This document shows, one piece after another, positions 1 through 8,954 of a stretch of 64,000 bases of DNA. The DNA is from PALSA-278 sp963760285. GTDB taxonomy: Bacteria; Acidobacteriota; Terriglobia; Acidiferrales; UBA7541. The notes beneath the pieces were generated by a model. The model was not told where the DNA came from, ran no database searches, and saw only the letters and a list, made by a program, of their open reading frames with translations. The stretch is from the NCBI GenBank assembly GCA_963760285.1, contig CAVXCI010000001.1, positions 1-64,000 of the forward strand, read 5' to 3'. Both the position numbers and the translations under genes were made by a program. How positions within the stretch are numbered: the first letter of the stretch is position 1; each line of letters starts with the position of its first letter.

Positions 1-87
1 CCTCATACGCGCTCGCACATCTACTGTACTGGCTGTTCCTGCGAGGCAAAACATGGCAGACTGGGATTGCGTGCCCGGGAGAAAATC

Positions 88-1420
88 GTGACTTCCCCCA
101 CTCTCATCCCCCCGATGGACCAGACCCTCCTCACGCGATGGGAAGAAGCGCGTCGGCGTACCGATTCTATTTTCAGCCTCTTGCGGCCGGAAGGGTTATA
201 CGATCGACCCATCGCCGAGCGCCACCGACTGATTTTCTATCTCGGGCATCTGGAAACATTCGAATGGAACCTCATCGCGCGGGAAGCCTGCCATCGGCCG
301 TCATTCAATCCGCAATTTGATCATCTCTTCGCATTTGGCATTGATCCCGTGAATAGGCAGCTCCCCTCGGATCAGCCTTCCGACTGGCCACGCGAAGGGG
401 AGATTCGCGCTTACAACAATCGCGTGCGCGAAGAACTCAACGCGCTGCTGCGCCATCCAGAAAATCTGGATTCTGCGCCCGCCGCGCTGGTGGATGGAAC
501 TCTGTTGAATGTGGCCATCGAACACCGCCTGATGCATACGGAAACATTGGGATATTTGCTGCATGAATTGCCGTTCGACCGAAAGATTATGCAGCCCATG
601 GGCTTCGAGCGCGGAAGGCCCGCGCCTGATCCGCGTATTGCCGCCATCCCGGAAGGCTCTGCAACTTTGGGTTTGGCGCAAGAGCCAGGATTCTTCGGCT
701 GGGACAATGAATATGAACAACGTGCGCTGGCGGTCCCTGCCTTTCTCATCGATCAGCACAAAGTAACCAACCGCCAGTTCTTGCAATTTATGGTCGCCGG
801 CGGCTATGAGGATCAAACCTTCTGGAGCGAAGCCGACTGGGCCTGGAAGAACGCAGCAGGATGCATCACTCATCCCGCCTTTTGGAGCCAGACTGGCGAT
901 CAATGGTATTACCTGACCATGTTTGACCTCGTGCCTTTGCCGCTCGATTGGCCGGCCTACGTGAGCCACGCGGAAGCGAGCGCGTACGCGCGCTGGGCCG
1001 GGAAGTCTCTGCCCACCGAAGCGCACTGGCATCGGGCGGCGTACGGATCTCCGGGAAATCGGAGAGGCCCTATCCCTGGGGCACCGAGGCTCCCAGCCTG
1101 CGGCATCGGGAACTTCGACTTTCAGCGCTGGGATCCTGCGCCGGCCTCTGGCGGTCCTGAAGGAGCGGAGCGCCTTCGGTGTTGCCGACCTGCTCGGCAA
1201 CGGCTGGGAATGGACTTCGAGTTTGTTCGAGCCTTTTCCGGGATTCGAGCCGTTCCCCTTCTATCCGGGCTACTCGGCCAACTTTTTCGACGGAAAACAC
1301 TACGTGCTGAAGGGCGGTTCGGCGCGCACCGCCGCCTGTATGTTGCGCCGCTCTTTTCGCAACTGGTTCCAGCCGCACTACCAATACGTTTATTCCGGAT
1401 TTCGCTGCGTGAGCCGTTGA
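88..1420 (+). CDS. egtB: EgtB-like ergothioneine sulfoxide synthase, frameshifted
   Basis: EgtB-family enzymes are iron-dependent and join gamma-glutamylcysteine or cysteine to hercynine in ergothioneine synthesis. The N-terminal half is a DinB-like domain with the three metal-ligand histidines visible (about H54 in GHLETFEWN, H146 and H150 in EHRLMHTE). The second half is a formylglycine-generating-enzyme/sulfatase-modifying domain ending in GFRCVSR. The frame is broken in three places: about 1055 (continues as SERPYPWGTEAPS), about 1105 (returns as NFDFQRWDP) and about 1150 (continues as VLKERSAFGVADLLGNGWEW). Read through, the product is about 444 aa, normal for the family. I chose GTG at 88 because GGGAG lies 6 nt upstream. 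egtD follows directly. Function is confident; the breaks look like sequence errors because every segment is conserved. Confidence 0.85.
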
Positions 1421-1442
1421 AGCCAGGCCCGAGGAGTCTCCC

Positions 1443-2424
1443 ATGCTGACCCATGCCACCACCGCCGATCCCATCTATGAATTTCGCCGCCGATGTGCGC
1501 GCCGGACTCACCCAACCACTGCAGAAGGAACTGCCTTCGAAGTATCTCTACGACAACGTCGGATCGGCGCTTTTCGAAGTCATTAGCGTTCTTCCGGAAT
1601 ACGGCCTGACCCGCGCCGACGAGCGGCTGCTTCGCCGTTATGCCTACGAAATCGTCGAGCAGCTTCCCGCTCCGGTGGTGGTGGCGGAACTGGGAAGCGG
1701 AAGCGGCAAGAAAACGCGTTGGATTCTCGAAGCGCTCGCCCGCCGCGGCCGCGGCCGACACACTTCGTATTGCCCGATCGAAATTTCACCTGCTGCCCTC
1801 GCCATGTGCCGGCGCGAGCTGGGCGATATCGATGCCATCAGCATTGTGGGCTTCGAACGGGAGTATCTGGACGGCCTCCAGGAAGTGGCCGCCCGGCGTG
1901 AGGCCCGGCAGAGCATTTGCTGGTGTTGTTCTTGGGCAGCACCATCGGAAACTTCGACCGGCCGGCGGGCGCGAGATTCCTCCGCGAAGTGTGCGGCAAT
2001 CCTGCAGCCGGGAGATTCGCTGTTGCTCGGTACCGATCTGGAAAAACCTCTTCCTCAATTGCTGGCCGCTTATGACGATCCGCTCGGCGTCACCCGGTCT
2101 TTCAACCTCAATCTGCTGGCCCGCATCAACCGAGAGCTGGCGCGAATTTCAATTTGCACCGGTTCGAACATGTCGCCAAGTTCAATCGTAGAGGCGCGCA
2201 GCGTCGAGATGCACCTTCGCTCCAGGTGCAAGCAGAGCGTGGCCATTCGCGGGGCGGCGCTGTCGGTGGGGCTGCTGGAGGGAGAAACCATCTGGACCGA
2301 AAGTTCTCACCGCTATCACCAGGCCGAACTTGTGACTCTGGGCGAACGTGCCGGTTATCGCTGCGAAGCGCAGTGGATTGACCGCGAATGGCCTTTTGCG
2401 CAAAGCCTGTTCTTCGCGCGCTGA
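1443..2424 (+). CDS. egtD: L-histidine N-alpha-methyltransferase EgtD, frameshifted
   Basis: EgtD trimethylates histidine to hercynine using SAM, the first step of ergothioneine synthesis. Visible features are the N-terminal block FAADVRAGLTQ...LPSKYLYD, the SAM-binding ELGSGSGKKTRWIL and the C-terminal VEMHLRS and EREYLDGL blocks. The frame leaves and returns twice: from about 1911 to 2000 (shifted frame gives LLVLFLGSTIGNFDRPAG) and from about 2138 to 2205 (shifted frame gives NFNLHRFEHVAKFN). An ATG at 1443 has a good GAGGAG 6 nt upstream but would need one more shift near 1480; ATG at 1453 or 1477 are alternatives in the main frame. It lies 22 nt after egtB, so the two probably form an operon and supply consecutive steps. 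About 326 aa when corrected, typical for the family. Confidence 0.85.
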
Positions 2425-2453
2425 AGCCAGTGGTATAGTTTCCCACCTCAGCC

Positions 2454-3216
2454 ATGAAGAACAAGAAACCGCCGCGAAAAGCCGCACGCAAGAAACAACC
2501 GGCAGGAGCCGGAAACCGCGCCATCCGCAGAATCCCGAATCACAGAGCGGAGGGCGACAGCCCGCGCCGCGTTCGCGCCATTCTTGAAAGACTGGACGAA
2601 GCCTATCCGGCCGTCACTTGCGCGCTGCATCATGACAGCCCTTTTCAGTTACTGATTGCCACAATTCTCTCCGCGCAATGCACCGACGTGCGCGTCAATG
2701 AGGTCACAAAGACGCTTTTCGCGAAGTATCCCGGCGCCCAGGGATTTTGCCTTCGCCGATCCACGCGAGCTGGAAGCGGACATTCGGCCCACTGGATTTT
2801 TCCGCAACAAGACGAAATCCATCATGGGAACCAGCAAGACAATCCTCGGGGAATTTGGAGGCCAGGTCCCCCGCACGATGGAGCAACTGCTCTCGCTCAT
2901 GGGCGTGGCGCGCAAGACAGCCAACGTGGTTCTCGGCACGGCGTTTGGAATTGCATCCGGCGTGGTGGTGGACACTCACGTGCAGCGGCTTTCTGGCCGT
3001 TTGGATTTGAGCCGCAATACCGATCCCAAGAAAATCGAACAGGATTTGATGGCGGTGATTCCGAGGGACAGGTGGATTCTCTTCTCCCACCAGCTGATCT
3101 GGCACGGAAGAAAAGTCTGCCAGGCGCGCAAGCCAAAATGCGCGGAGTGCAACTTGGAAAAGCTGTGCTACTCGAAAGACAAGACATTCTCTTCCGGCAC
3201 CCCCGCGCGGCGATGA
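2454..3216 (+). CDS. nth: Endonuclease III (DNA glycosylase/AP lyase), one frameshift
   Basis: Base-excision repair enzyme that removes oxidised pyrimidines and nicks abasic sites. The helix-hairpin-helix segment LMGVARKTANVVL holds the expected catalytic Lys, VVDTHVQRL holds the catalytic Asp, and the C-terminus has the four-cysteine iron-sulfur pattern C-x6-C-x2-C-x5-C (CQARKPKCAECNLEKLC). The frame breaks at about 2741-2743 in a GGG run: KYPGAQ in the first frame should continue as DFAFADPRELEADIRP in the second, consistent with one extra G. The N-terminus is a basic tail of about 35 residues ahead of the conserved RAILERLDEAYP. No strong ribosome site precedes ATG 2454, so a downstream start cannot be excluded. 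About 253 aa corrected. Confidence 0.88.
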
Positions 3217-3288
3217 CGCTGCCGCGGCTTTTCGTCCAAGGCGCTCACTCAATCACAGCTTTTATGGCCACGTGGACTTCCGGGGGGT

Positions 3289-3318
3289 GCGGACGGCGGA
3301 GGTCCGCCGGGGGTCCGC
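3289..3318. terminator. GC-rich hairpin between convergent genes
   Basis: GCGGAC-GGCGG, a short loop, CCGCC and then GTCCGC form a two-part stem just after nth and before the 3' end of the leftward small gene. It is well placed to be a bidirectional terminator, but there is no T run on either side. Confidence 0.35.
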
Positions 3319-3456
3319 GCGCCTCTCTCCCGCCACGCGAAGTACGCGACTGAATCCTCGCTCTGGCGCTTATGGCGCTCCGGCAGTGCGTGGCCAGCTT
3401 GCGCTTGAAAAAAGCTCAGACTCAAATCCGCGGAAAGAAGCCCGAACGGCCTCCTC

Positions 3457-3699
3457 CTATGCGGCGTTCTTCTGCGCGGATCTCGTGGAGACTTTGCGAA
3501 TGTGCCAGGTCATCGTTTCGGGCGCGGGCTGCCGGCGCTGCGGCTCGCTGACGGCCGAAACCTGCATTTGCGCGCCTGGCTTGCAGATTACCCGGAAGAT
3601 GTGCCCGTAAGGCGAAGTCACTTCGAAAACGCCTTCTTCATTCCGCAAGAACTCCGCGGGATTCTCTACCGTGCTTGTCGCTTCCGTGGTGCTAATCAT
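3457..3699 (-). CDS. Small hypothetical protein (80 aa)
   Basis: I do not recognise the family. The ORF is supported by a good ribosome site (AGGAG about 9 nt before the ATG at 3699) and by even, globular-looking composition: an acidic/Thr-rich N-terminus, then EGVFEVTSPYGHIFRVICKPG, which reads like two beta strands, and a basic C-terminal tail. It has no signal peptide or membrane segment and two cysteines at most. It is a lone gene, convergent with nth. Function unknown. Confidence 0.55.
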   Translation of the reverse strand: MISTTEATSTVENPAEFLRNEEGVFEVTSPYGHIFRVICKPGAQMQVSAVSEPQRRQPAPETMTWHIRKVSTRSAQKNAA

Positions 3700-4405
3700 T
3701 ATTCTTTCTCCTGCCTATTTGGATGCGGGATCAACTGAATCTGTCATACGATTTTTAACGGAATGGAGCCCTGCGAAGCAATACAGCGGATTCGGTATTT
3801 TGCGTTTGCTGAGAATGCTTCGCGGCCGCGCGCCGCAAGACGGCACAACGCGCCTCCAAAGGGATCGCTCCGGGCGTAATACCGCAATATTTACCTTTGA
3901 CGGAGCGGGGGGGGATAATCGGAAATCGCAAATACAGGAAGTAGTGTATTGAATCCACATCCGTTAAAAATGTACTGTCGCCCGTGAACATTATGGATCA
4001 TCGAGAGCCTTTATATCCCCCAAAACACATTTGATGGTCCCGACAGATAGCCGCACCCGCCCGAACACACTAGTGGTGGCTATTTGTCCTTTAATTGTGA
4101 GTGTCCGAAGAGAATGAAGATGAACACAAAGGGCTGTGGCGCGTGAACTGAACGAGATTGGTTCCCGTCCCAAGCCAGTTGGCCCGGCAGGTGTGCCCGC
4201 ATTCGTGCAAGACATTTACGCAGAAGACCGCTGCTTCGTCTCCGATCCGTGCAGTACGAGATTGGACAGATTGATTTTTCACTTATACTCATAGTTGGGA
4301 GTTTTGCCAGCGTGATTCGCTTTGGAATGCCCTTGGATGTTTTCCGGACCACCTCCGGTCTGGCTTTCTGGCGGGAGTAAACCAAGAAGAAGGATACGGA
4401 TAAGA
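3700..4405. other. Gene-free stretch with one imperfect hairpin
   Basis: About 700 nt between the divergent small gene and the FecR gene. No ORF here has coding character. The one structure I see is GACAGATAGCC at 4042-4052 against GGCTATTTGTC at 4078-4088, an 11-bp arm with a single G-U pair around a 25-nt loop. Both flanking promoters must lie here, but I could not pick convincing -35/-10 pairs. Confidence 0.4.
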
Positions 4406-6172
4406 ATGAACAAAACCCATTGGAGGCGCTTTCGTGCCTCAATATTTGTCGCGGTTTTCCTTTTCGCGCTGCCGCTCTTCGCGCAGGACAATCCTCCCAC
4501 CCGTGCCGGCCGCCTCAGCTTCGTCCGGGGGAACGTTTCGTTTCAGGCAGAGGGACAGGACCAATGGGGCCAGGCTTCATTGAACGCCACGCTCACCACC
4601 GGCGACCGTCTGTATACCGATCAGGGCGCACGCGCCGAGGTGGAGGCGGGCGCACTCACTTTTCGCATGTCCGATGCAACCGATGTGACCATCACCGACT
4701 TGACGGACCAGCTTATGCAATTGGGCCTGGGGCAGGGAACCCTCGAGGTGACCATCGTCGAGCTGCCTGCCGGGAATTCTGTCGAAGTGGACACGCCCAA
4801 CGGAGCCCTGACGTTGCAGCAGGCCGGCAGCTACCGTTTCGATGTAGACCCCAACAATGGCACGCGAGTGGTCGTTAGTAGCGGCAGCGTCGAGGCCAGC
4901 GGCCCCGGTCTTTCGCAGGTGATCGGAAGCAGCCAAGCTATCCAGCTCACCGGCACGGACACCATTCAATTGAATGCGGTGGACATGCCCGGTCAGGATG
5001 CCTTCGATAAATGGTGCGCCGATCGCGACCGCCAGGCGTCCTCTTCTCCGTCCGCTCAGTACGTGAGCCGTTATGTTCCCGGGTATGACGATCTCGACGC
5101 ATATGGCACATGGCAACCGGATAGCCAGTATGGACCCGTCTGGTATCCAAATGGACTCGCGGCTGGCTGGGTTCCCTATAGCTATGGGCGCTGGGCTTGG
5201 GTCGAGCCTTGGGGCTGGACGTGGGTGGAAACCGAACCATGGGGCTATGCTCCCTTCCATTACGGCCGATGGGCGTTCGTGGGTGCGCGTTGGGGATGGA
5301 TCCCCGGGCCGGTTGCCGTGGTTCCTGTCTATTGCCCCGCGCTGGTGGCCTTCGTTGGAGGCCCGAATTTTTCCATCGGCTTCAGCTTTGGCAATAATGG
5401 GGTAGCCGCGTGGTTTCCGCTGGGGCCTTCCGAACCGTTCCTTCCCTGGTACCACTATGGCGGAAACTATCTGCATGAAGTGAACATCACCAACGTGCGG
5501 AACGTCACCAACATCGCGGACATCAACAATATCAACCACATTAATTATGTAAACCGCGACCGCGCCACAACGGCTGTGCCCTCCAATGTTTTCAGCAGCG
5601 GCACTTCGGTCCGCGGGCATGCCGTCCGCGTGAGTCCGCAGCAGCTTGCAAGAGCGCAAACCATTCCTCATCCGCTGGTCAATCCCACAGCGGCGGCGGA
5701 AGTTGGCGGGAAACCTGTAATGGCTCCGCCGGTGCGCAACGAAAGGTTTACCGTGCCTGGCGGAAGCGCAACGCGTGGTGGTGTACCTCCGGCAAGCAGA
5801 GGCGGACAACCGCCGTTGAGTTCCGACCGGACGCCTCTGCCCGATGGATCAGCGGGAAGGCCACCGGTCAATCCAGGCGGCGCGCCGCTGGCGGGAAAAC
5901 TTCCAATTTCTTCTGTCCCTCATCAAGCTCCGCAGCTGATTACCAGGAATTCTCCGCCGCCAGGCAGGCTGCCATTCGATACGCGGCAGCAGGCCATGGC
6001 GCCTCATCCCGGACGGCCGCTGGAGCCTCAACAGCGCGAAAACCTGCGTGCGGGCAGACCTGCCGGCCCAATGCGTGATACGGAGATTCCTTCTCACCCG
6101 CCGCAGATGCAGCGCGGCGCTCCTTCGCCTTCGCGGCTGGGAGGAGGCAATCCGCGGGGAGGAAAACCGTAG
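4406..6172 (+). CDS. Secreted FecR-domain protein with DUF6600-like region
   Basis: 588 aa. ATG 4406 was chosen because it starts a clear signal peptide (basic MNKTHWRRFR, then a hydrophobic stretch ending LPLFAQ) and has AAGGAT upstream; the longer upstream reading is not protein-like. After the signal comes a FecR-type beta domain (about residues 35-200, with RLSFVRGNVSFQ and VEVDTPNGALTLQQAGSYRF), then a Trp/Tyr/Gly block (about 225-330) with repeated YGRWAW, WGWTWVETEPWGYAPFHYGRW, characteristic of DUF6600. An Asn/Ile-rich stretch and a Pro/Gly/Arg-rich, disordered tail follow. The FecR fold is known in periplasmic anti-sigma regulators, but this protein has no transmembrane anchor or cytoplasmic domain, so a structural or cell-surface role is as likely. 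It is convergent with a paralogue. Confidence 0.8.
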   Translation: MNKTHWRRFRASIFVAVFLFALPLFAQDNPPTRAGRLSFVRGNVSFQAEGQDQWGQASLNATLTTGDRLYTDQGARAEVEAGALTFRMSDATDVTITDLTDQLMQLGLGQGTLEVTIVELPAGNSVEVDTPNGALTLQQAGSYRFDVDPNNGTRVVVSSGSVEASGPGLSQVIGSSQAIQLTGTDTIQLNAVDMPGQDAFDKWCADRDRQASSSPSAQYVSRYVPGYDDLDAYGTWQPDSQYGPVWYPNGLAAGWVPYSYGRWAWVEPWGWTWVETEPWGYAPFHYGRWAFVGARWGWIPGPVAVVPVYCPALVAFVGGPNFSIGFSFGNNGVAAWFPLGPSEPFLPWYHYGGNYLHEVNITNVRNVTNIADINNINHINYVNRDRATTAVPSNVFSSGTSVRGHAVRVSPQQLARAQTIPHPLVNPTAAAEVGGKPVMAPPVRNERFTVPGGSATRGGVPPASRGGQPPLSSDRTPLPDGSAGRPPVNPGGAPLAGKLPISSVPHQAPQLITRNSPPPGRLPFDTRQQAMAPHPGRPLEPQQRENLRAGRPAGPMRDTEIPSHPPQMQRGAPSPSRLGGGNPRGGKP

Positions 6173-6190
6173 TAAAAATAAGGTCCTGCC

Positions 6191-6251
6191 AAAAAAAACG
6201 CCGGACGACGTTGCTGGAATCCAATTCCAGTTCGCCGTGCCGGCGCTTCTT
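6191..6251. terminator. Bidirectional intrinsic terminator between convergent FecR genes
   Basis: Outer arms CGCCGG (6199-6204) and CCGGCG (6240-6245) enclose a partly paired ACGACG/CGCCGT zone and a perfect inner stem CTGGAAT-CCA-ATTCCAG (6214-6230). Eight A residues at 6191-6198 become a T8 run on the minus strand, making a strong terminator for the leftward gene; CTTCTTTCT on the other side serves the rightward gene less well. Confidence 0.75.
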
Positions 6252-6274
6252 TCTCACTTGGTTCCTAAGAGAGA

Positions 6275-8662
6275 CTAGCGGTGCCCTCCGCCGTGGCCTC
6301 CGCCCCCACTATGACCTCCCCCTCCCCCGCCATGCCCCCCGCCTCCTCCGGATGACGAGGGATGTCCGCCGCCACCCGATGGATGCGAAGAAGGGGCGCT
6401 TCCGCCATAATGTCCGCCGCTGCTTGGCGGGCCATAGCTGCCTTGGCCACGCCCGTAGTTGCCTTGGCTGCGCCCGTAGCTGCCGTAATTTCCGCCATAC
6501 GATGATGCGGACCGTTGAGTGACTATGGGCTGGTGCAAATCAAGTGGTGGCCGCGAGTAGCCGTAATTCCCTGCACTGCGACTCCCGTAACTGGAGTGGC
6601 CCGCGCGTGATGTCCCTCCCTGCCGCAACCCACTGCGCGGCGACGCTGAGAATGACTGCCAGCCCGGCCTTCCTGAATTGCCCGCCGCAGCGCCCCTCCC
6701 GTTCGACGCACTGGGCGAGGAGTTTGGCGTGGGCGTCCGCGGCTTAAAGGACTGCCAGCCGCTTCCGCTCTGCGGAGAGCTGGACGAGTTGGGACGCGCC
6801 GAAGGAGTGGACTGTCCGCGCGGCGTCTGGTTCTCTCTGGAATTCGGCGCCGGCCTCTGCACCGGCTCACCTTTGGTGGTAGCCTGACCCGCGGCGGCCG
6901 CTCCCGTTCCGCCCTGCCCGGAAAAAGAATGCCATCCTTCCCGCTGGGGCGAAGTGCCTTGCCCGGATGACATGTTTTCGCGCGTGCTGGCTCCAGATGA
7001 AGGTTCGCGCCCCGTCCGTGTTGACGTGGATGTCCGGCGATCCGCGGCAGCGCTTCCGCTGTTGGACGCCAAGGTCTTGTTCATGTCCGTGCGCGACGAA
7101 TCCACCATCTTCTGCGCCGCGGCAGCTTGCTGGTTAAAGTTCCGCGAAGTTGCCGGCGGCGTATTCTTGCTGAAGAAGTGCTGGTTGTCGCCCGCCCTTA
7201 TTGTGCTGGCGCTCGCCGGACGATCCGTGGAGCGCAAGCTTGCCTTTGTGGGCACTGCGGGAATCCGACCGGTCATCGCCGAAGCCTGGCGCAGCGTGGC
7301 TGCATCGATAGAATGCGTCTGGCGCGGAACAGAAGCCCTGCCGAACTCCTTCGATGACATCGAAGAGATTCCCTGGCGCACACGGTCATTTGTGAGCATG
7401 GAATTCATGTTGGAGAAACCGCGCGCTGAAAGCGGGCGGATTCCCGTTCCCACGGTTGGCCGCCCGCCGTAACGGTTGTTGTAGATATTTGTAATGTTCG
7501 TGATGTTGGTAATGTGTACGCCGCCTCCGCCCCAGCGACCCCACCACGGGCGATACCAGTCACCAGGACCGCATGGCAGCCAGCCGAAGCTTGCATAGCC
7601 CCAGCCACCGCCAAAACCGAAGCCGAAACCCCAGCCGCCGCCGAATCCGAAGAAGGAAACATACGCCGGCGCATAGACGGGGTAATAGCTTGCATAGACG
7701 GGTCCGGGCCACCAGGCCCACGAGTTTCCGTAAACAAACCAGCGGCCATAGTGATATGGCGCCCAGCCCCATGGCTCGGTGGATACCCACGTCCATCCAT
7801 AATACGGCTGCCAAACCCAGCGCCCGGCGCTATAAGGCGCCCAGCCCGGAGCCTGCGCCGGAATCCAAACGTTTCCATAGCCCGGCGCGGAAGCCCACTG
7901 GCCGTATGCGTCCAGGTCTTGTGTGCCGGTGTAATAAGGATTGGTATAGCGCCAGCTCTCGGCATTGGCGATGAGCTTGTCGCGATCCGTGCTCCACTTG
8001 TCAAAATCATCCTTGGAGCGGGCGTCGCTGAGCTGATACTGCGGGTTAGTGGTGCCCTGCACCGTAATCATCTGGCCGGCTTCCACGTGGGCGCTGCCCT
8101 GCGGAGTCGTCACGTCCGCGCTGCCCCTCAGCACGCTGACCCGCGTCATGTCGTTCGCCGCAATCTCAATGTGATACTGCCCTTCCTTCAGCGGATGGAT
8201 CGCCGCGTTAGGCGTGTCAATTTCCACGTCCGCTTGATTACCCTTCAGCATCGAGTAGTCCGCCACGCCCTGTCCCACCTGCGCTTGCAATTGAGTCCGC
8301 GAAAGATTGGCAATCTTCGCCACGGAATTCTGGTCCAGCCGCAGGACGTTGGCGTAATCGAGTTGAATTTCCGCGCGCGACTTTGGGCCCGTGGAGACAC
8401 GGTCTCCCGCCACCACTGGCGTGTTCAACGTGGCTGCGTTCCAATCGCCCGAATCGCCGCTTTGCGTGGAAACATCACCGCCGATGAAGCTGACGCGCGC
8501 CACGCCCGGTCCGAGCTGCGCCGGATCCTGCCCCTGGTCTTGTCCCTGGTTCGGCCCCTGGTCCTGTCCTTGATCGGAACCTTGGTCTTGAGCCTGCGCA
8601 TTCATCCGCGCTGGAAAACCAAGAAGCAGCAGCGCCACCAAACTCATAAGATATTTTTTCAT
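6275..8662 (-). CDS. Secreted FecR-domain protein with DUF6600-like region and Gly/Ser-rich tail
   Basis: 795 aa, a larger paralogue of the convergent gene at 4406-6172. ATG 8662 begins a signal peptide (MKKYLMSLVALLLLGFPARMNAQ) and has GGAGG 5 nt upstream. A short DQG repeat follows the signal, then a FecR-like domain (about 60-210, VEIDTPNAAIHPLKEGQYHI) and the aromatic block (about 245-360) with YGWTWVSTEPWGWAPYHYGRW. The last 350 residues are low complexity: Ser/Thr/Gln/Arg then YGGNYGSYGRSQGNYGRG-type and poly-Gly/His segments, ending GGGHR. Such tails suggest an extracellular or surface-associated, probably disordered, region. Transcription should stop at the shared hairpin. Exact function unknown. 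Confidence 0.8.
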   Translation of the reverse strand: MKKYLMSLVALLLLGFPARMNAQAQDQGSDQGQDQGPNQGQDQGQDPAQLGPGVARVSFIGGDVSTQSGDSGDWNAATLNTPVVAGDRVSTGPKSRAEIQLDYANVLRLDQNSVAKIANLSRTQLQAQVGQGVADYSMLKGNQADVEIDTPNAAIHPLKEGQYHIEIAANDMTRVSVLRGSADVTTPQGSAHVEAGQMITVQGTTNPQYQLSDARSKDDFDKWSTDRDKLIANAESWRYTNPYYTGTQDLDAYGQWASAPGYGNVWIPAQAPGWAPYSAGRWVWQPYYGWTWVSTEPWGWAPYHYGRWFVYGNSWAWWPGPVYASYYPVYAPAYVSFFGFGGGWGFGFGFGGGWGYASFGWLPCGPGDWYRPWWGRWGGGGVHITNITNITNIYNNRYGGRPTVGTGIRPLSARGFSNMNSMLTNDRVRQGISSMSSKEFGRASVPRQTHSIDAATLRQASAMTGRIPAVPTKASLRSTDRPASASTIRAGDNQHFFSKNTPPATSRNFNQQAAAAQKMVDSSRTDMNKTLASNSGSAAADRRTSTSTRTGREPSSGASTRENMSSGQGTSPQREGWHSFSGQGGTGAAAAGQATTKGEPVQRPAPNSRENQTPRGQSTPSARPNSSSSPQSGSGWQSFKPRTPTPNSSPSASNGRGAAAGNSGRPGWQSFSASPRSGLRQGGTSRAGHSSYGSRSAGNYGYSRPPLDLHQPIVTQRSASSYGGNYGSYGRSQGNYGRGQGSYGPPSSGGHYGGSAPSSHPSGGGGHPSSSGGGGGHGGGGGGHSGGGGHGGGHR
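8520..8596 (-). repeat. Tandem DQG-encoding repeat
   Basis: Short imperfect tandem repeat within the FecR gene encoding DQGSDQGQDQGPNQGQDQGQ just after the signal peptide; the unit is Asp/Asn-Gln-Gly, with spacing likely to vary between strains. Confidence 0.6.
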
Positions 8663-8954
8663 AACCACCTCCGCCGGTATTTCTCCGCTCCGGTCTTTAT
8701 GATTCCGGCGTATGTAATTGCACCCCATGGGCCAAACCAGAGGCATTTGGGATTCGCCCGTAAGCGCAATTATTTTAACTAGATGGAAGATCACTGTGTT
8801 TTGAACAGCGCCTCGGCAGCGACCCTGGAATGGTGGTTCTCGGCCAGCAGTGGTGGATTTCAACCACTCCGCTGCCCACTGGAAATTCGTCGAAACTGAC
8901 TTTAAGCAGGCCCTTTGAAAGGGAGAAGAAGCCGGTTCCAGCGGCGGGAGCGAT

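Noticed and set aside
301..1200. 299-codon minus-strand ORF across egtB
   Set aside because: Antisense shadow; the plus strand encodes the EgtB metal site and sulfatase-modifying domain.
4577..5809. 410-codon minus-strand ORF antisense to the FecR gene
   Set aside because: It is a shadow of the real gene: composition is Arg/His/Ile-rich with no domain, and the plus-strand frame has a signal peptide and clear family motifs.
7514..8782. 422-codon plus-strand ORF antisense to the second FecR gene
   Set aside because: It mirrors a low-complexity Gly/Trp/Tyr-rich gene, yields long Arg/Pro/Ala runs and has no recognisable motif.
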